64,000 bases of DNA from Opisthocomus hoazin (lineage: Eukaryota; Chordata; Aves; Opisthocomiformes; Opisthocomidae): NCBI RefSeq assembly GCF_030867145.1, contig NC_134454.1, positions 70,476,308 to 70,540,307 of the forward strand, in the 5' to 3' direction. The position numbers were made by a program, and so were the translations under genes. Position 1 is the first letter of the stretch, and every line of letters begins with the position of its first letter. Of the stretch, positions 35,401 to 49,000 are shown one piece after another. A model generated the notes under the pieces. That model was given only the letters and a program-made list of their open reading frames with translations, had not been told where the DNA came from and searched no databases.

Positions 35401-38046
35401 CAACTTGGTACATATGAATTACGATACTGATTAGAAATACTTATTTACCAGATCATTATTTTTCTCAAGCTGGACAGTTCTCAGAATAGGGAATGTCTTG
35501 TTAGAGCAGTAAAGTGGTGGTGTTCAGTTCACTTTTGCACGAGACTCATCTGCCTTATTTGCTGCTCAACAAACCTGTCTGTTCCTCTTGCATATTTTTT
35601 GCAGTGCTTAGTACAAATCACAGCAAAGTCTACATAAAAGTTAATTTCTCTTTGCAACATGTCTATGAGCTAAGGCAAGTATTGGCATTATCCTTATTCT
35701 AAGGACAGGGAATAAAGCACAGGAAAAAATCCACTAATTTTGAATGCTCAGTTTGAGAGTTACTTGGTTGCTTTCAAAATATTTAGTGTCATTCAGTGGT
35801 GCACAGCACAAATACTCTTCTGTTCTGCAGTATTACGCAAAGTAGGTTCTAAGCAGGAGGAAAAAAACAGGGAACATACGGTCAGAGGTAGGTGGTCCCT
35901 CAGGCAGTGGTGTTAGTTACGCTTCTAGCAGTATTGCCTTCGTTCTTCTGCAAACCATACCTGCCTCTTCAACTGGACAGTGAAACTGCTGGGTCTGCAG
36001 AACTACAACCAAGACAACTTTAATTTTTGAATTCTTTGTGTTTGACATCCTAGTCCTGATTATAGGCTTTTAAGACCATATAGAGAATACTGCAGGTCAT
36101 ATCACAGGTTTTTAAAAGAAACTTCTGTAATATGAAGATAAATCAGATACCCAGTATAAAAGAAATCTTTGGGTAGCTAGGACTCTAGGAAAGTAAGCAG
36201 TTGAGAAGAGGTTATTGTAATGGAAACCGTCAGGCAGGAAATTCAGATAGTACAACTGGCTCCATCCTATGTATTAAAAAGGTTTATTGAGAGTGCAGTC
36301 CAGCCCAAAGGGGCAGAAATTAGATAAAAGAGAGGTTAATCAGGTTCATTTTTCTTCATTTTTTGTCTTCTGCTTACAGTTGTCTTTTAAGCTATACTGG
36401 CTTCAGATACACCCATTTATATATGTGATAGCTACATCTATTTGTAAAGTAATCAATTTGTTGGTCATAAGATTCACCTATCTGCTCTAGGCACTTAAAA
36501 AATAAACTGTCTTCGCCAATCCAGCTTTTAAGTAGGCCCTAAAGACTAAGTAAGCAACAACTCTGTAAGCCTGAAGTCATGCTGTCAAGCCAAACTTAGT
36601 GTGTGCTATGTTTTGGAAGGATTTTTTTTTTTTTTTAATGGAATACTATAAAATGTTCTGGGCTCTTTATTTATAGTCATGGTGCAGAGAAAATCAACCT
36701 GGTGATCAATGTAGTCTGCATTTGTCGAATTGTAAAGCACAAATACATTATTTACAACAGGTTTTAAGGAAGGGGTGTGTTCAGAGCAGTATCTTGAATT
36801 AGCATTTGGTGTCTGCTTAATTTGCACCGTAAACCAGGGCCTGTGGAAGAAAGGGATCTCAGTACCGCAGTATTCTGGAAAATTCTGTGTAAAACCACCT
36901 CTGAGTATTTGGGATTTGAACTTATTTTGAATTTCAGTTCAACCATTAGGAATTTAAAATGTCGTCTGTATTTTTATTGCTAAATACAAAGTGTGATTTA
37001 AACTCTGAGAAAGTTGCAAAATATAGAATGAGTGAGGGATCTGTTTTTGAGATCTAGGTATCTGTTCAGAAAATGCATGCAGGACGTTAAGGTGAAAAAG
37101 AGAAAAAAATGTAATAAAATAAGATGATACCACATTACCTGTCTTCTACTTGAGACAGCTGGTGAGGTCTTATGAAGAAAGAGGCTGTAGACTCTAGAGA
37201 TGGCAATTAAAAGCAAAAAATGAAAGTCCATGAAGACTGCTGTCTTCAGTTGTGGTCAGAGGGATGCAAAAAGCATTTTATAATGGGAGTGGCAGAGGAG
37301 CAGCTGGATGTCTGTAGCAGTGCGTGAAATTTCTGGGGCCTGTGGTTTTGTTTCAGAAGTCTTTAGCTGCTGGAGGAAGTTGATGTGCACTGGGGTGAAT
37401 TTAACAGCAGGAGGTTGTGCAGGGAATCAGTGGGGAGGAAGGAGGTGACCTAGATCTGTAGAAAAATAAGGGAAGTCAGTAGCAAAGAAATGAACAAGAG
37501 GGGAGCTATAAACAGGATTTGGAAAGGAACAGAGTGCCACGTGAAAGGAAATAAAAATATTTCTTTGAACTGAGAAACCTCTTTGTAAGCAGTGCGTAGT
37601 AAAGGCAGGTTTGGAAGCAATTTTGACAGTGTGTAGGAGAGACAGAAAATAGAGAGGAAATGAAAAGCAAGAATTCATAAGCTGAGCATCACCAGAGGAG
37701 CTGAGAAGGGTGAGAGAATGTAAGATGTTCAGTTGAGGCCAAAGAACCAGCACCAGTGATGTGGAAGAGAAGGATTTTAGGGTAAATAATCTGAACTGAT
37801 GGTTTAGAGGAGGGCTAGAGTGGCAGAAGAGAGGAAGCAGTAAGTTAAGGTAGGTAAGAGAAGTTCCATCTTGGAAAGGCTCTGGATAGAGGAGAGGGGA
37901 AAAAGCTTTCAAGAGTGTGACAGCAAAAATGACACACAAGAGAAAGAGGATGCTATCAGGGAGTGCAAATAAGGCTCTAAGGATTGCCTGGATTATTATC
38001 ACTGGTCACTTATTATGTCCTCTCAAAGAGCAAAAATGGACAAGAG

Positions 38047-38085
38047 AAAATCATGCCTTTAAACTCAAAATCATGCCTTTAAACT
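38047..38085. repeat. 20-bp tandem duplication
   Basis: aaaatcatgcctttaaactc is directly followed by a second copy identical over 19 bases. SLC38A9 intron 1. Confidence 0.95.
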
Positions 38086-39856
38086 TAGTAACTTCATTCA
38101 AACCTCTTGTCATGGATGCTGAAACTAGGAGGACACTGGCAGCACTGCCAATGAAGTAGCTTCATCCATGCACTGTCCCCTCCTTAACACAAGCACGCCA
38201 GTGTGTGCAGCGAGACCACAAGCCCCAAGCTCAACACTGATTTGGGTTTAAAGCAAGGGAAAGAATGCTTAATTTTCATCTGGGTCGGTCTTCCCTGTCC
38301 CATCACACAAGTGCCCTTGGAGCCTCCAGCGATCACGTCACCTTGAGAGCAGAGCGCCATGTACCTGTGCTCAGCACACCAGGGGCAGGTAGGGAGAGGG
38401 GCAGCGGGTGTCTGTCCTCTGAAATGCACTTTCTCAGCAGGTTGAGCCAGTCTTAGTGTGTCTGCAGTCCCTGCCACACACTCCTTCAGTGTTTTCCCAC
38501 TCCTCCTTTAGCAGTTGTTTGAACCCCAGAGAGTGGATGGTTGAAAACTGCCAACTTTACTTCCTTTTTCATCCTCTCCTTCAGATTCTTTGTTTTTTTT
38601 GCCAGAGGCATTAGCAGGATGAGCTAATGTAAGAGCACTGGCAATACACAGCTAGGAAGGGATAGAATCATGTCAGTACTCAGCTTAGGTTGATGTAGTT
38701 TCTGTGGTTGGCCCTTTACAGGTTATTTCCACGAGGATGCAGAAGGATGATACACGCCTCATTCTTTCTGTCTTATATTCCTCCATCGCCACCCCAAGTT
38801 TCAAACATCCAGTGCCATCCTTCCTTATCTTGTGCCAGCTCTGGTTCTCATGTATATTTCCATCAGCCTGTCTAATATTTTAAAACATCAGGAAACAGTC
38901 TCACTGGAAGAGCAGGTACTGCTACAGTTTTTGTTTGAAGTAGTCCTGGCTGAGGAATTCTTCAGGAGGTAGCAGGGATGAGAGCTCTTAAAAACCATTA
39001 AGTTTGTTCAGCTGCACACAAGACCACAGAAAGTCCCATGTGAGGACTGTAATTTAGACTAAATAGAATTCCATTAGCTTAATAGCAATCTGCTCCCCAT
39101 TGTTTGACCAGGAGTGCTCTGAATGCATATGAGGCATTATTATTAATACATTATTAGACTGTTCATTACCTTTAATTCAAAGAGCCTGGACACAGTAGAC
39201 TGCAATAATCTGATCTTTATTCTGGGAAATACACTGTAAAACTGTGTATGTGTCTATTGCAAAGTTTGAAGTAGTTCAGTGAAACAATAATCTCTAGTAA
39301 CTGTGATAAATTGTTCTTGGCTGTAGTGTTACAAATTGAAAATACAGCTCCTTGAAAAATCACTCTGGTCTTACAGTGGAACAGTAAGAAAAGGAGTCCC
39401 ATGCTTTGACAGCAGGAAGAGAAGACCTACGCATGAATGTACTTAAAGTTAATTTGCACGTGGTGGACTTCGTTCTTAGCTGTGGTAGCTCCAGGGAAAT
39501 TCAGATTCCAAGCCTCACTTCTGCAAGCTGTTTCAGTCCCAATATAAGCAACAGCATCCATCATATTCCTTTAATTTATATTGCCTGTACCACCACAGGT
39601 GCTAAAAGAGATTCAGAGCTCAATTGTACATTGACACTTTACTTAAATGGATAGTGTGTTGTAAAAAGTACTGTCCCCACTGTACTTGCTGCATGATGTT
39701 TGCATTATGGAATGAGAATTCTTGAGTGGCAAGTTGAAGGGATTTTGTGGTGCTTTTCACCCCAGGAGCTTCTGAAGCTGTGGGACTGCCAGTATTAAAC
39801 TCATAGCAGGGACACAGTTTTTCTTAACTGCAGTTGCCTTGTTTCCCTTTTTTTAG

Positions 39857-40008
39857 GTCAGAATAACTGACAGAATCTAGAAGAAAGAGGTGTATTCACC
39901 AAATATGGAAGAAGATACCAAACCTCTCTTGGTTCCTGTGGGAGGCGAGGAAAGCAGTTATGGAATCATGAATATACAGTTTAATCCAGAAGACCTGAAG
40001 TGCAAAAG
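39857..40008 (+). CDS. SLC38A9: SLC38A9 first coding exon
   Basis: Acceptor ccctttttttag, then 48 nt of leader with an in-frame TAG (39878-39880), then ATG at 39905 in good context (A at -3, G at +4). It encodes [14 protein letters not shown], then [11 protein letters not shown], the latter matching the conserved MNIQF block of SLC38A9. Phase 2 out; donor gtagga. Confidence 0.93.
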
Positions 40009-43000
40009 GTAGGAGGAAGGCTGAACCTACAGAATTGTTACACAGCCGTGAGTTCTTTAATCTTTGCTTTTAGTAGCAGAATCCTACAAAGACAGAAGAC
40101 TGACATTTGGAAACCAGGATCTGAGTACAAAGAGTTCCTACTTTGTCTCTATATGAGAATATTTCCAAGCACCAGGTGTACAGATGTTCGTATTGTGTTT
40201 TGTTTATAAGGAGAAGACTTTTCTATTGACATCATTTCAGAGAGAGTGCTCCAATAAGAACTTGGCATGTATCTTTCAAAGTGCTTTTCACAAACACTGA
40301 GGAGTATCGTGTGTCTACTGAAGCATGATGTTTTTTATTTAGCACAACGAATTGAAATGTTGAGACTAGGCAAGAAAGCTTGCCAGATGGTGTAGAGAAA
40401 TGACTGTCAGCATGTATAAATGGGTCTGTATGCATTCTGCAGGTGATGCTGGAAAAATACATCATTTGCTAGTAGTACTGAGGGAAATGAGAGACTTTCA
40501 CTGCCGTCAAGAAAAAAAATGTAGTATTTTTTTGAGATTGGGCAAATATGAAAATGTTGGCACCCCAGCCTTTTTGCCATGGCTGTGAAAATGATAGCTA
40601 TCTAGCTAAGTGGTTATGTTGCATGTTTTCCTAAGAGTTTAACAGCTTGCTCCCCCAAAATGAGGTTGGAATGGGAGACTTCCTCTGCTGTTGCAGTCAA
40701 GATTTCTGTGAGCTGGTCCTGGAGCCAAAACTGAGCTTGTAGTGGGAACTGCCCTTCTGAAGCTAGCTGGAGGCACCAGCCATGCATTTTTAGATGAAGG
40801 GATAGCCTCGTCACTACCTCTTTGGACCCTGTTCATGGCGCTCTCTGTTTCGCTTTGCATCGCGCATCCCGTTTCAGTAGAGCAGTTTTGCTGGCAAAAC
40901 GGAAGATGGCACCGTTGCCTGCAGAATCCTCTGCTGGGGCCCCGCTGGGCAAAAAAAAAAAAAAAAAAAGAGTTCTTGATGGTCGTGTTTTGCTGCTCTC
41001 AGCCTGTAGCTTTGAGTGAGAGCCTTACCCGTTAGGCAGGGGCTAAACAAATCTCTCTTCTCTGCGAGGGGAGGAAGGAGCATACGGGTCTGAGTGAGCC
41101 CAGGGGAACAAATGGAGCACAGGTGCAGGAGCGTACAGAATTCTGTGTGGAAAGGTTAGGAAATAGTAGCGCACTTTCAGATGGGAAAAGGAAATGTGCA
41201 AAATGAATTTGTGCTTTATCTACTTTCTGAGGAGTGTCTGAGCCCCTCATGGCCCTACCAGCATAAGAATACTGCAAGTCTACACGGCCTTTGGGAGCTC
41301 CTTGTGTCAGAGAAGTACGTGTTCTGTTTGAGGAGCAATGGGTTTCAGGTGGTGTGGTGATGCAGTAGCAATGAGCGATATATCACCTTTGTGATGTATC
41401 GAAATGCCAAGATCCACTTTTCAAAAGTGAGGTTAGATATTGTTTCCTCATTGTATGGTGGGTTTTTTTGTGATTTGTGAAGTTTGAAGACTCCAATTCA
41501 TAAAAGGTCATAACGTGGCATTTGAGTCCCTTCCCGAAAGCAGAAGCGTGTACTTGGATTGTGTTCCTACCTCCAGAACCTCCAGCTTTGCAGATCGTCT
41601 CCTTTGTCCTTACTGCTCCTCCCTTGAGTTCATTCTCCCATTACAACCTAGTCTTTTGCTTTCAAAGCATGCAGAGGCACAAAGACAAAGGACATGAGCC
41701 CTGGGGTTTCAGGAAGGCCTGGAAATCAGAGTGGGGCCAAACGAGGTTGAACACCATCTCTGCCTGTTGGAAGAGGGAATGAGGTAGAACAGGCCATGAG
41801 GGTCTCTATCAGTCGTGGTCAGAGCTGTGGGCAGTTTGAAGGGCTTCTTCATTAGAGCTTTAGGGAGTAGCAGCTCAAGGGAGGATTATCCTGTTAAAGT
41901 ATCAAACAGTGCAAGTGCAGTAGTATGTGATTTGCTCTGCCTAGTTCGCTCCTTTTTTTGACTCGCTATTCAGCAACCTGATCAGACGTAGGTTGGTGGT
42001 AATTGTGCTTTGACTGAGATAGCTCTTGAAGTGCTCTGTGTGATTTGCTGATGATCACTGTTTGTCGGTCTTGGTGCTGCTCTGTTCTTTTGTTTGCGTT
42101 GATTGAGATTTGAGAGCATTTACATAGTTATTTGGTTTTCTTAACAGTTTGGAGGATTTGGGACTTTTGAAAGGCATGCTTTTAAATGTTTACGTAAGAA
42201 CAATAAGATAATTGGTTTTTAGAGTTGTAAATTATTTTGTTCAGTATTTTTTTGCTGATTTGGGGGAAATGTAAAGCCACTTCTAATCCTTTTAAAGACG
42301 ATGTATTGTTTTTCACAATAACCCGAATTACCCACACCATATTACTTGTGTTTTGCCCATTTTGTAGGTCCCTTTAAAAACTAGAATGTCATTGCTGCAG
42401 TGGTTTATTGATGATTATTGTATGCAAGAAAGGGAGTTTGTTTTTTTCTTCTGACTGCTCTTTAAATCTGTTTATTGTCAACAGATACTGCAGTTGCCTT
42501 CAGGAATACTTGACTCTTCAAAGAAACAAATAGTGTTTTGTGTTGACTGTTTTGCATATGAAAAAACTTGACAATGCCCCTTGCTACTGGGAGATCAAAG
42601 CTTCTTCCTTTTTTTATTCTTTTTGAGGTCCCGCAGTCTTCTCACACAATGTACAAGAAATCAGTAGGTGAAATTAAACAGTTATAAATTAAACAGTGTC
42701 TGTAGATGGCAGTCAGAGAAGCCTTTTTCATGCACAAGTGGTTAGTTCCCTTTTATTTTCAAAGTTCTTTTAACTTACAAAAAGGTAGACAATGGTCGGG
42801 ACTAACCTGTGCAAAACTACCGTTTCTGCATTCATTATGCTTTTACTGCTCCACACCCATGTGGACTCCACTCTTTACTCCATTGCCTGCTTTTAATTTT
42901 TCCGCGTTGCTAACGTTTTTACTAATTCCTGGTGTTACTACTTCCTGACGGGGAAGAATCAGAACCTTCTTAATTAAGAGCCTTTGTACTTCTTCGTAAG

Positions 43001-46000
43001 AGAAGAGGAGAATAGCTTTACCTTTGACACAGAAGAGAGAACAGTGCTTGAAATGTGGTGTGGTAAAGCTTGTGATTCTTTATTTGTTAAAATGTGTATC
43101 CTGTGAGCAACAGAGGTGACTTAGTATTGTGCTTTGAAAGGTTATTTTGATTCTGCATCCAGCATTTTGAGATACTTGTGTGGTCATGCTGTAATCATTA
43201 TAATGACAATGGTGATACGAATGTGGAAGAAGTTTTATTTAAAATGTATTGCCAAGAGAATAAACATCTTATAGGATTAAACTATAAGCATATGTTTGCA
43301 ATGTCTAAGTAAATTCAGACAGTTTAGAAAGTAAAAATCAAGTCAGTAGTGGAATTCCTTGGAACAGGTTTTCTGAAGAGAAGCACACTGACACCTGTAA
43401 TGTTCCTGTTCAGACAGGCAGTTCCCAATTAAGAAAGAGCGAACTGTGAGTACAGTCGTCATATTATTACTTTTTCTCCTGACTTTAACTTCCATGGTAG
43501 TGAATCGGTTTTACTTCTTAGTTTCTCCTGTGCCATATACAGCATTCCTATAATAGTTTGGTGACTCAGTAAAACAATAAAGTTGTAGGAATTTACTAGG
43601 TTTATTTCTGAAATATTCCTGTCGCATCCCTGAAAAGTAACTGATTGATGTGAGGTTTCAAAGGAGTCTGTGCAGTGAGCTAAAGTGGCTCCTTGTGGTG
43701 TTTTTGGAGGAGAGCAAATAAATTGTTAAGCATACTGTAAAGAAGGTTTTTTCATATTTATTTAAATATTAAAAGTTTGTCTAATGTGATGTCATTAATA
43801 CCATCACGTAGAGCCAAAAGATACACTGGCACAAAAAACTGTATTGTATTAAAACAGCTTAATACTCAAAACACTACTTTTAATCAGACGTCCAGAACCA
43901 GTTGTTTGCTGCTTAAAAATATGTCAGCGAAGGTACTTGGAAGACGGTATTATTTAGTTTAAAACTTCTTGAGATAGGTGTTCGTCATATTGCTTTGTTG
44001 CTCTGCAAGATGTAGTATGTTCCTGAAAATATCCAGAAAAAAGAAAAAACTGCAGCACCCTTATGGATGCTAGCAGTTGCAAGATTGTGTGTAGTTTTTC
44101 ACAGAAATTTTCCCATTGAGCTGTTCCCCCTAACCCTCCAAATCCAACACTTGAACTTTACCTAGCACAGTATTTGGAAACAACTTTAATCATGAGCATC
44201 CCTTTTCATTTTCTTTGCTTGCAAAGTTTGCTGCTGAAGTTCATAATGTGAGGAAATTTGGACAGATGCCCTTTTCTCTCTTTTCCTGGACCGGCAGTAG
44301 AATTCTTATTAACTGTCCCTTTGTGTGAGTGAGAAACAACTAGTAGAAGAGCGTAGCTGCAGTATTTTCTGAGAATGGTTTCTGAAGTACATATGCAGGG
44401 TGTAGTGTATGGGAGATGTGGACCTCCTGCATCTTGCCTGTACTCATTGTGCTGTGGAAAACAGATGTGTTATATTGGTGTGTTTGCCATGGCAAAAAAA
44501 GCATTGTTTTTCAGGCTAGCTATTGAAATATAAATTGTAATTGTGTTTTTTAGTATGGGCATAGTAAATTTCATTAGACACTATAGTCTGTCTCAGTGCA
44601 TGGAAATTGTCTGCGCTGTTTTGAGTTAATAGTCACACCTTCCAGTCATATAACCTCTCCCCTTCCCCCAGATCACGTTGTCCCATACCCTTTTCGTAGT
44701 AATTTTGCTACGTGAGAGAGATAATGTGATTGCCTGTATAAATCAGAAAGTTTTCTAGGAATCTGTTGCAGCTGCTGATGTTGCATGTACAGAGTGCTTG
44801 TCCACTAGCCTAGAGGTCCCTAAAGAGAGTTTTCCAAAATACATCCCGGATTGTGTATTGCCTGCTTTGGGCTTTGAAAATCTCAGTCTTTGAGAACTGC
44901 TTTGAGTCTTTGAGAGCTTTGCGGGCTTCTGTCTGAGTGTGCCCTACAACCAGCCTTTGATCTGTGTGCGTCTTGGGCTGGGAAGTGGCCTTGATCCTAG
45001 GCAAAGTGCTGCCCTCTCCTCGTGGAGATCAGGGAGGAAGGCTGCATCGCAGCCTGCCCACGTAGCTTCTGAGTCAGACTGATGTTTTCGAAGACATCTC
45101 TAACCGCCATAAAACTGATGGGTAGACAGTCTGTTTTAGCATAGTCACTTGCTCAGTAGGACTAGAGGTGCAGTGGTACCCTGAGAAAAAGAAAATTAAT
45201 TGCTGCTTTAGATCATTCTCAACAGATGTGCACCAGAAGGTATCAAGAGCGGAAGTAGCCCAAGTACTGGCAGCGTTAAACGTGCACTCCGCCAGGCAGG
45301 AAGCAGTAGTAACAGACATAGAGAATTTGTTTAGGACTGTTTAATTTTTTTTTCCTCACCCACAGATTAGATTCTGGATCACACCCTTCTGTTTTGTGCT
45401 GGACTGTAAGTTGTGCGTTCAATCCAGACTCTGTTCGTAATACTGAAGAAAATTAAATATCTTTCTCGGAATAATTTCTTGCCTACAGACAGCTACGTTT
45501 TGGTACACGTGCAATTTTTTCTTGGTATTTGTTTGATCATTGACTAACAACACTGCTTTCTTCAGAAAATAGGATGTTGTATTCATATTTTCTGTTATGT
45601 TAATTTAAAAATTGTCCATGGCTTTAACTTGAATTGCTTTAAAATATAATGTCCCACTGTCTTCCAGTCTGGAAGAATTTTCTGTGACATCCCTGTCAAC
45701 AGTTGTTGAACACCATTTTGAAGAAGATCTTTGCAACAGATCTGCTGGCTTTGAAGCAAAATGTAGACTTTGTGTCAGTGTAGTTTTTCCACAGTAGCAA
45801 TGGAAGATTATGGAGATGTACTAATAATATTAACTGGAGATGGGAAAAGAGGTGAAGCTCTTCACAGTATGCAGCTGCCCTATAACTAGCAAAACACGTA
45901 CTTTTCGTGTTCTAGATATAATGTGTGTCAGTGAATCAAAAAGAAAACAGCAGAGAGCTAACTGGGGATGGGGAGGCATTTAAACATGTTACACTTCCTG

Positions 46001-49000
46001 TTTTCATAATTACAGTCTTTATTCCACAGGTCTTCTAATGAAGTATTTTTTATCAGTGTCCAATGACTGGATCAGCCCCCAAAATTTCAAGCTAAAACAA
46101 GTGAAGTCCTTTAGAGCTGACAGCCCATGAGTATTTTTGTACGTTAAATACCTATGGAATTAGTTAGCCGTGTGTGCCTCTGACTTGCGTAATAAAGATA
46201 TTGCTTAAGATTTATTCCTCTTTAATTGTTGTATCTTTCTTAATTATTTATAAGAACACCACAAAAGTCCACACACAAAACAGGGATTACCCTCTTAATG
46301 TCATAGACATTTGGAAAAAAGTAATTTTAAAAATTGAAAGCATGTTCACTTTCAGTAAGTGGGAAAGGGCTTTGCAGATCTAAGTAATTTTTCCATGGTG
46401 AGGGAAGATGTAAGTCTTGATGAGGTCTAAGATTAATCAAATAATGGATTTGTGGAGAAGGAAGTTATTTTTCTGTTTTCCACTCCTGTCTGTCATTTTT
46501 TATTAATCCCATAAATTCTCTTACCTGCTCAGTCACCTTAAGCACACAGGATGAAGGAGTTTCCTTCATCTCTTCCAAAGATATAACAACCAGCTTCAGA
46601 GCTGTATGCCTTTTCTTCCTTCCAGATAAGAGGTGGTGCAAATGCTTAATGATTCACTGGGAAAGAGAAGGACCTTTGTCATGGTATTGAGAGCTGGGGC
46701 TGGAGGGGTTGACCAATTTCCTTTGTAGTCTGAGCCAGAAGTGGGTACTGAAAAACAGTCAATTCAAATAGGCTTTGCTCATATTACAGGAAAAATGGCA
46801 TGGATTTATTGCTGGCCTAATTTCTGCTCTTGGTAGCCTGAAACTTTTTGTAATCTGTGGTTTTGTGGGTTCTGGTTTTGGGGTAGTTCTTGTTTCTGAG
46901 TGATTTAAACATCAAGCCGGAAGAAGAAGGTCAGAAATCTGTCGAGATTGCTTTAGGAGTTAAAAGCACTGGTAGAAAGGAAGAAAAACCCAAAAGCCTG
47001 TATCAAGGCTTACAGGTCACTAGTATCCCTTCTCTGGTTTGAGAAATTAGCGTGTCTGTGCTAGAAGTAAATGTTGCATTTATGCAATAGTGTAGTGACC
47101 CTACATGGAAGTAAATTATACTTGATTAAAAAAAAAATTGCTGCAGCATCTTGATTGTGTTGTGTATCTCTGGTAGTGCCCTTGCATGAAGCTAGATTTA
47201 TGTTGTGTTGTAACTTCAGGATCAGCTTTCATTCTGATTGCTCTGTAGCTATGTGTGTGCAGAGAAAACAAGGGGCTGTGATGTGGCTGCTTTTCTCCTG
47301 CAGCAGCGGTGACCGTGCCTGCAGTCTAACTCAGCTGAGGAGGAAGAGGGAGACCACCTGTGTTCTACACATCTCTGATACAGAGATGTGGGACTTCTGT
47401 TGTTGACGGTCCTGTTCTTTGTGATTACCCTAATTAAATCAGAAGGGAAGTTGCAGAACTGCACATGAACATCTGTTGTTTCATGTTCTGTGACAAATTC
47501 CATTCCTGGTTGTGTTGGCTTAACAATAGTGTGAGTACCTGGACTTATTTGGGCTTGGTTCCTTCCCCATTAAACACAATTTCATACAGTGTTTCTGGCT
47601 AGATCAGGAGCTCCTAGCCTTCTCATAGATGGTCCCCGTTACCACTGTTCATTACTCTGTCTTTTTTCTGCTTCTGTGTTCTCACGCTTTCTGTTTCTAC
47701 CTCTGTTCCTCATCGCTAGTTCTAGCAACACCGGTTATAAGCACTAATGAGCTTGGCCAAGCTTATTAACATGTAGTTCTGGTGTGACGCATTGTTGAGA
47801 ACTAATAGACTAGATATTAGGTCTGGATTTTGATGTTAGGTTGCCCTGCAGAATCTGGGCAAGAGGCCATTTTAATGTGGATGAGATAAACAGATGGTTC
47901 TTTCATGGATGGCAGCTTCCCTCATGGCAGTGATATTTTTGCATTCACTTTGTGTCGTTGAATGACAGACTCGTCCTGAGTGATGCTAAGCTGTTCTCTG
48001 AGTTGTATGTAAGCTCTTGTGGTCTACGGTTTTAAGGGTTTTCCTTTTGGGTTTTTTTTTCCCTCCTTTAGACCGTTTCATGTGGAGCCTACAAACATAG
48101 TCAGCGTGAACGATGACATGCAAAGAGTCACTGATGAAGCTTCAGCAATGAATAAGCGGATTCATTACTACAGCAGGCTCACGTCTCCTGCAGACAGGGC
48201 ATTGGTAAGACAAAGATTGGGCCAGATGAACTGAGTGATCTCTGGCATGTTGGGTCTTCCACAGCCTAGGTTTATAAATGCACAAGTAAAGGTGGGGAGA
48301 CAACTGCTCTGCAGCTTGCCTTAAAGTAAATATCCAGTAGCTGAGTGACTTAACAAGGTCTTGTGTTATCACAAGTTATGACTGACTTCTTGTGCAATGC
48401 CTTCACCATCCAAAGAAAACATACAAACAGCTTGAATTTTCTAACAGTGGTCCAGGCTGCCCAGATGTCTGTATTCATTTCTCCCATCTGTAAGAGGATT
48501 TAAGCAGTGGTCAGCTGCAATGATTGAACTAGCATGATCTGTGCATAGTATGTTACAGACATTTTGCCAAAGAAAAATCTATTTTTCTGCTGTCTAGCTA
48601 GAAATACTATCAACTCCTTTTTTCATGGGGAGAAAATTACTGTAGTCCGATATTTTATTTTTTTTAAATGCACTTTGCATGGAAAGGTTTTGTGATTTAC
48701 AACAGTTGGCTTGCTGTATTTGGGACAATAGTTACTTTGGTGTTACTAATAAGTCTTGGTTTTTATCCATTTGTTAGGTTGCTCCTGATCATGTACTTCC
48801 AGCTCCTGATGAAATCTACGTATACAGTCCATTAGGAACTGCTTTTAAAGTTGACAGTTGCACAGATGGCTATGGTAAAAACTCCAGTATAGTGACAATG
48901 TATGTTAAGCACCTTGCCGTATATTAGCCAGAAAATGCATTATTATTGAATGTTCTACATTATATGCATAACTATTGTAGATAAGCGGATAGTACAAAGT

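Larger units (their letters stand above)
31651..39856 (+). other. SLC38A9: SLC38A9 intron 1
   Basis: About 8.2 kb. It holds two CR1 fragments (33444-33785 and 35212-35400), a purine-rich region at 37240-37930 whose minus strand is open for 191 codons, and a 20-bp tandem duplication at 38047-38085. Non-coding leader exons could be hidden here but cannot be placed. Confidence 0.6.
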
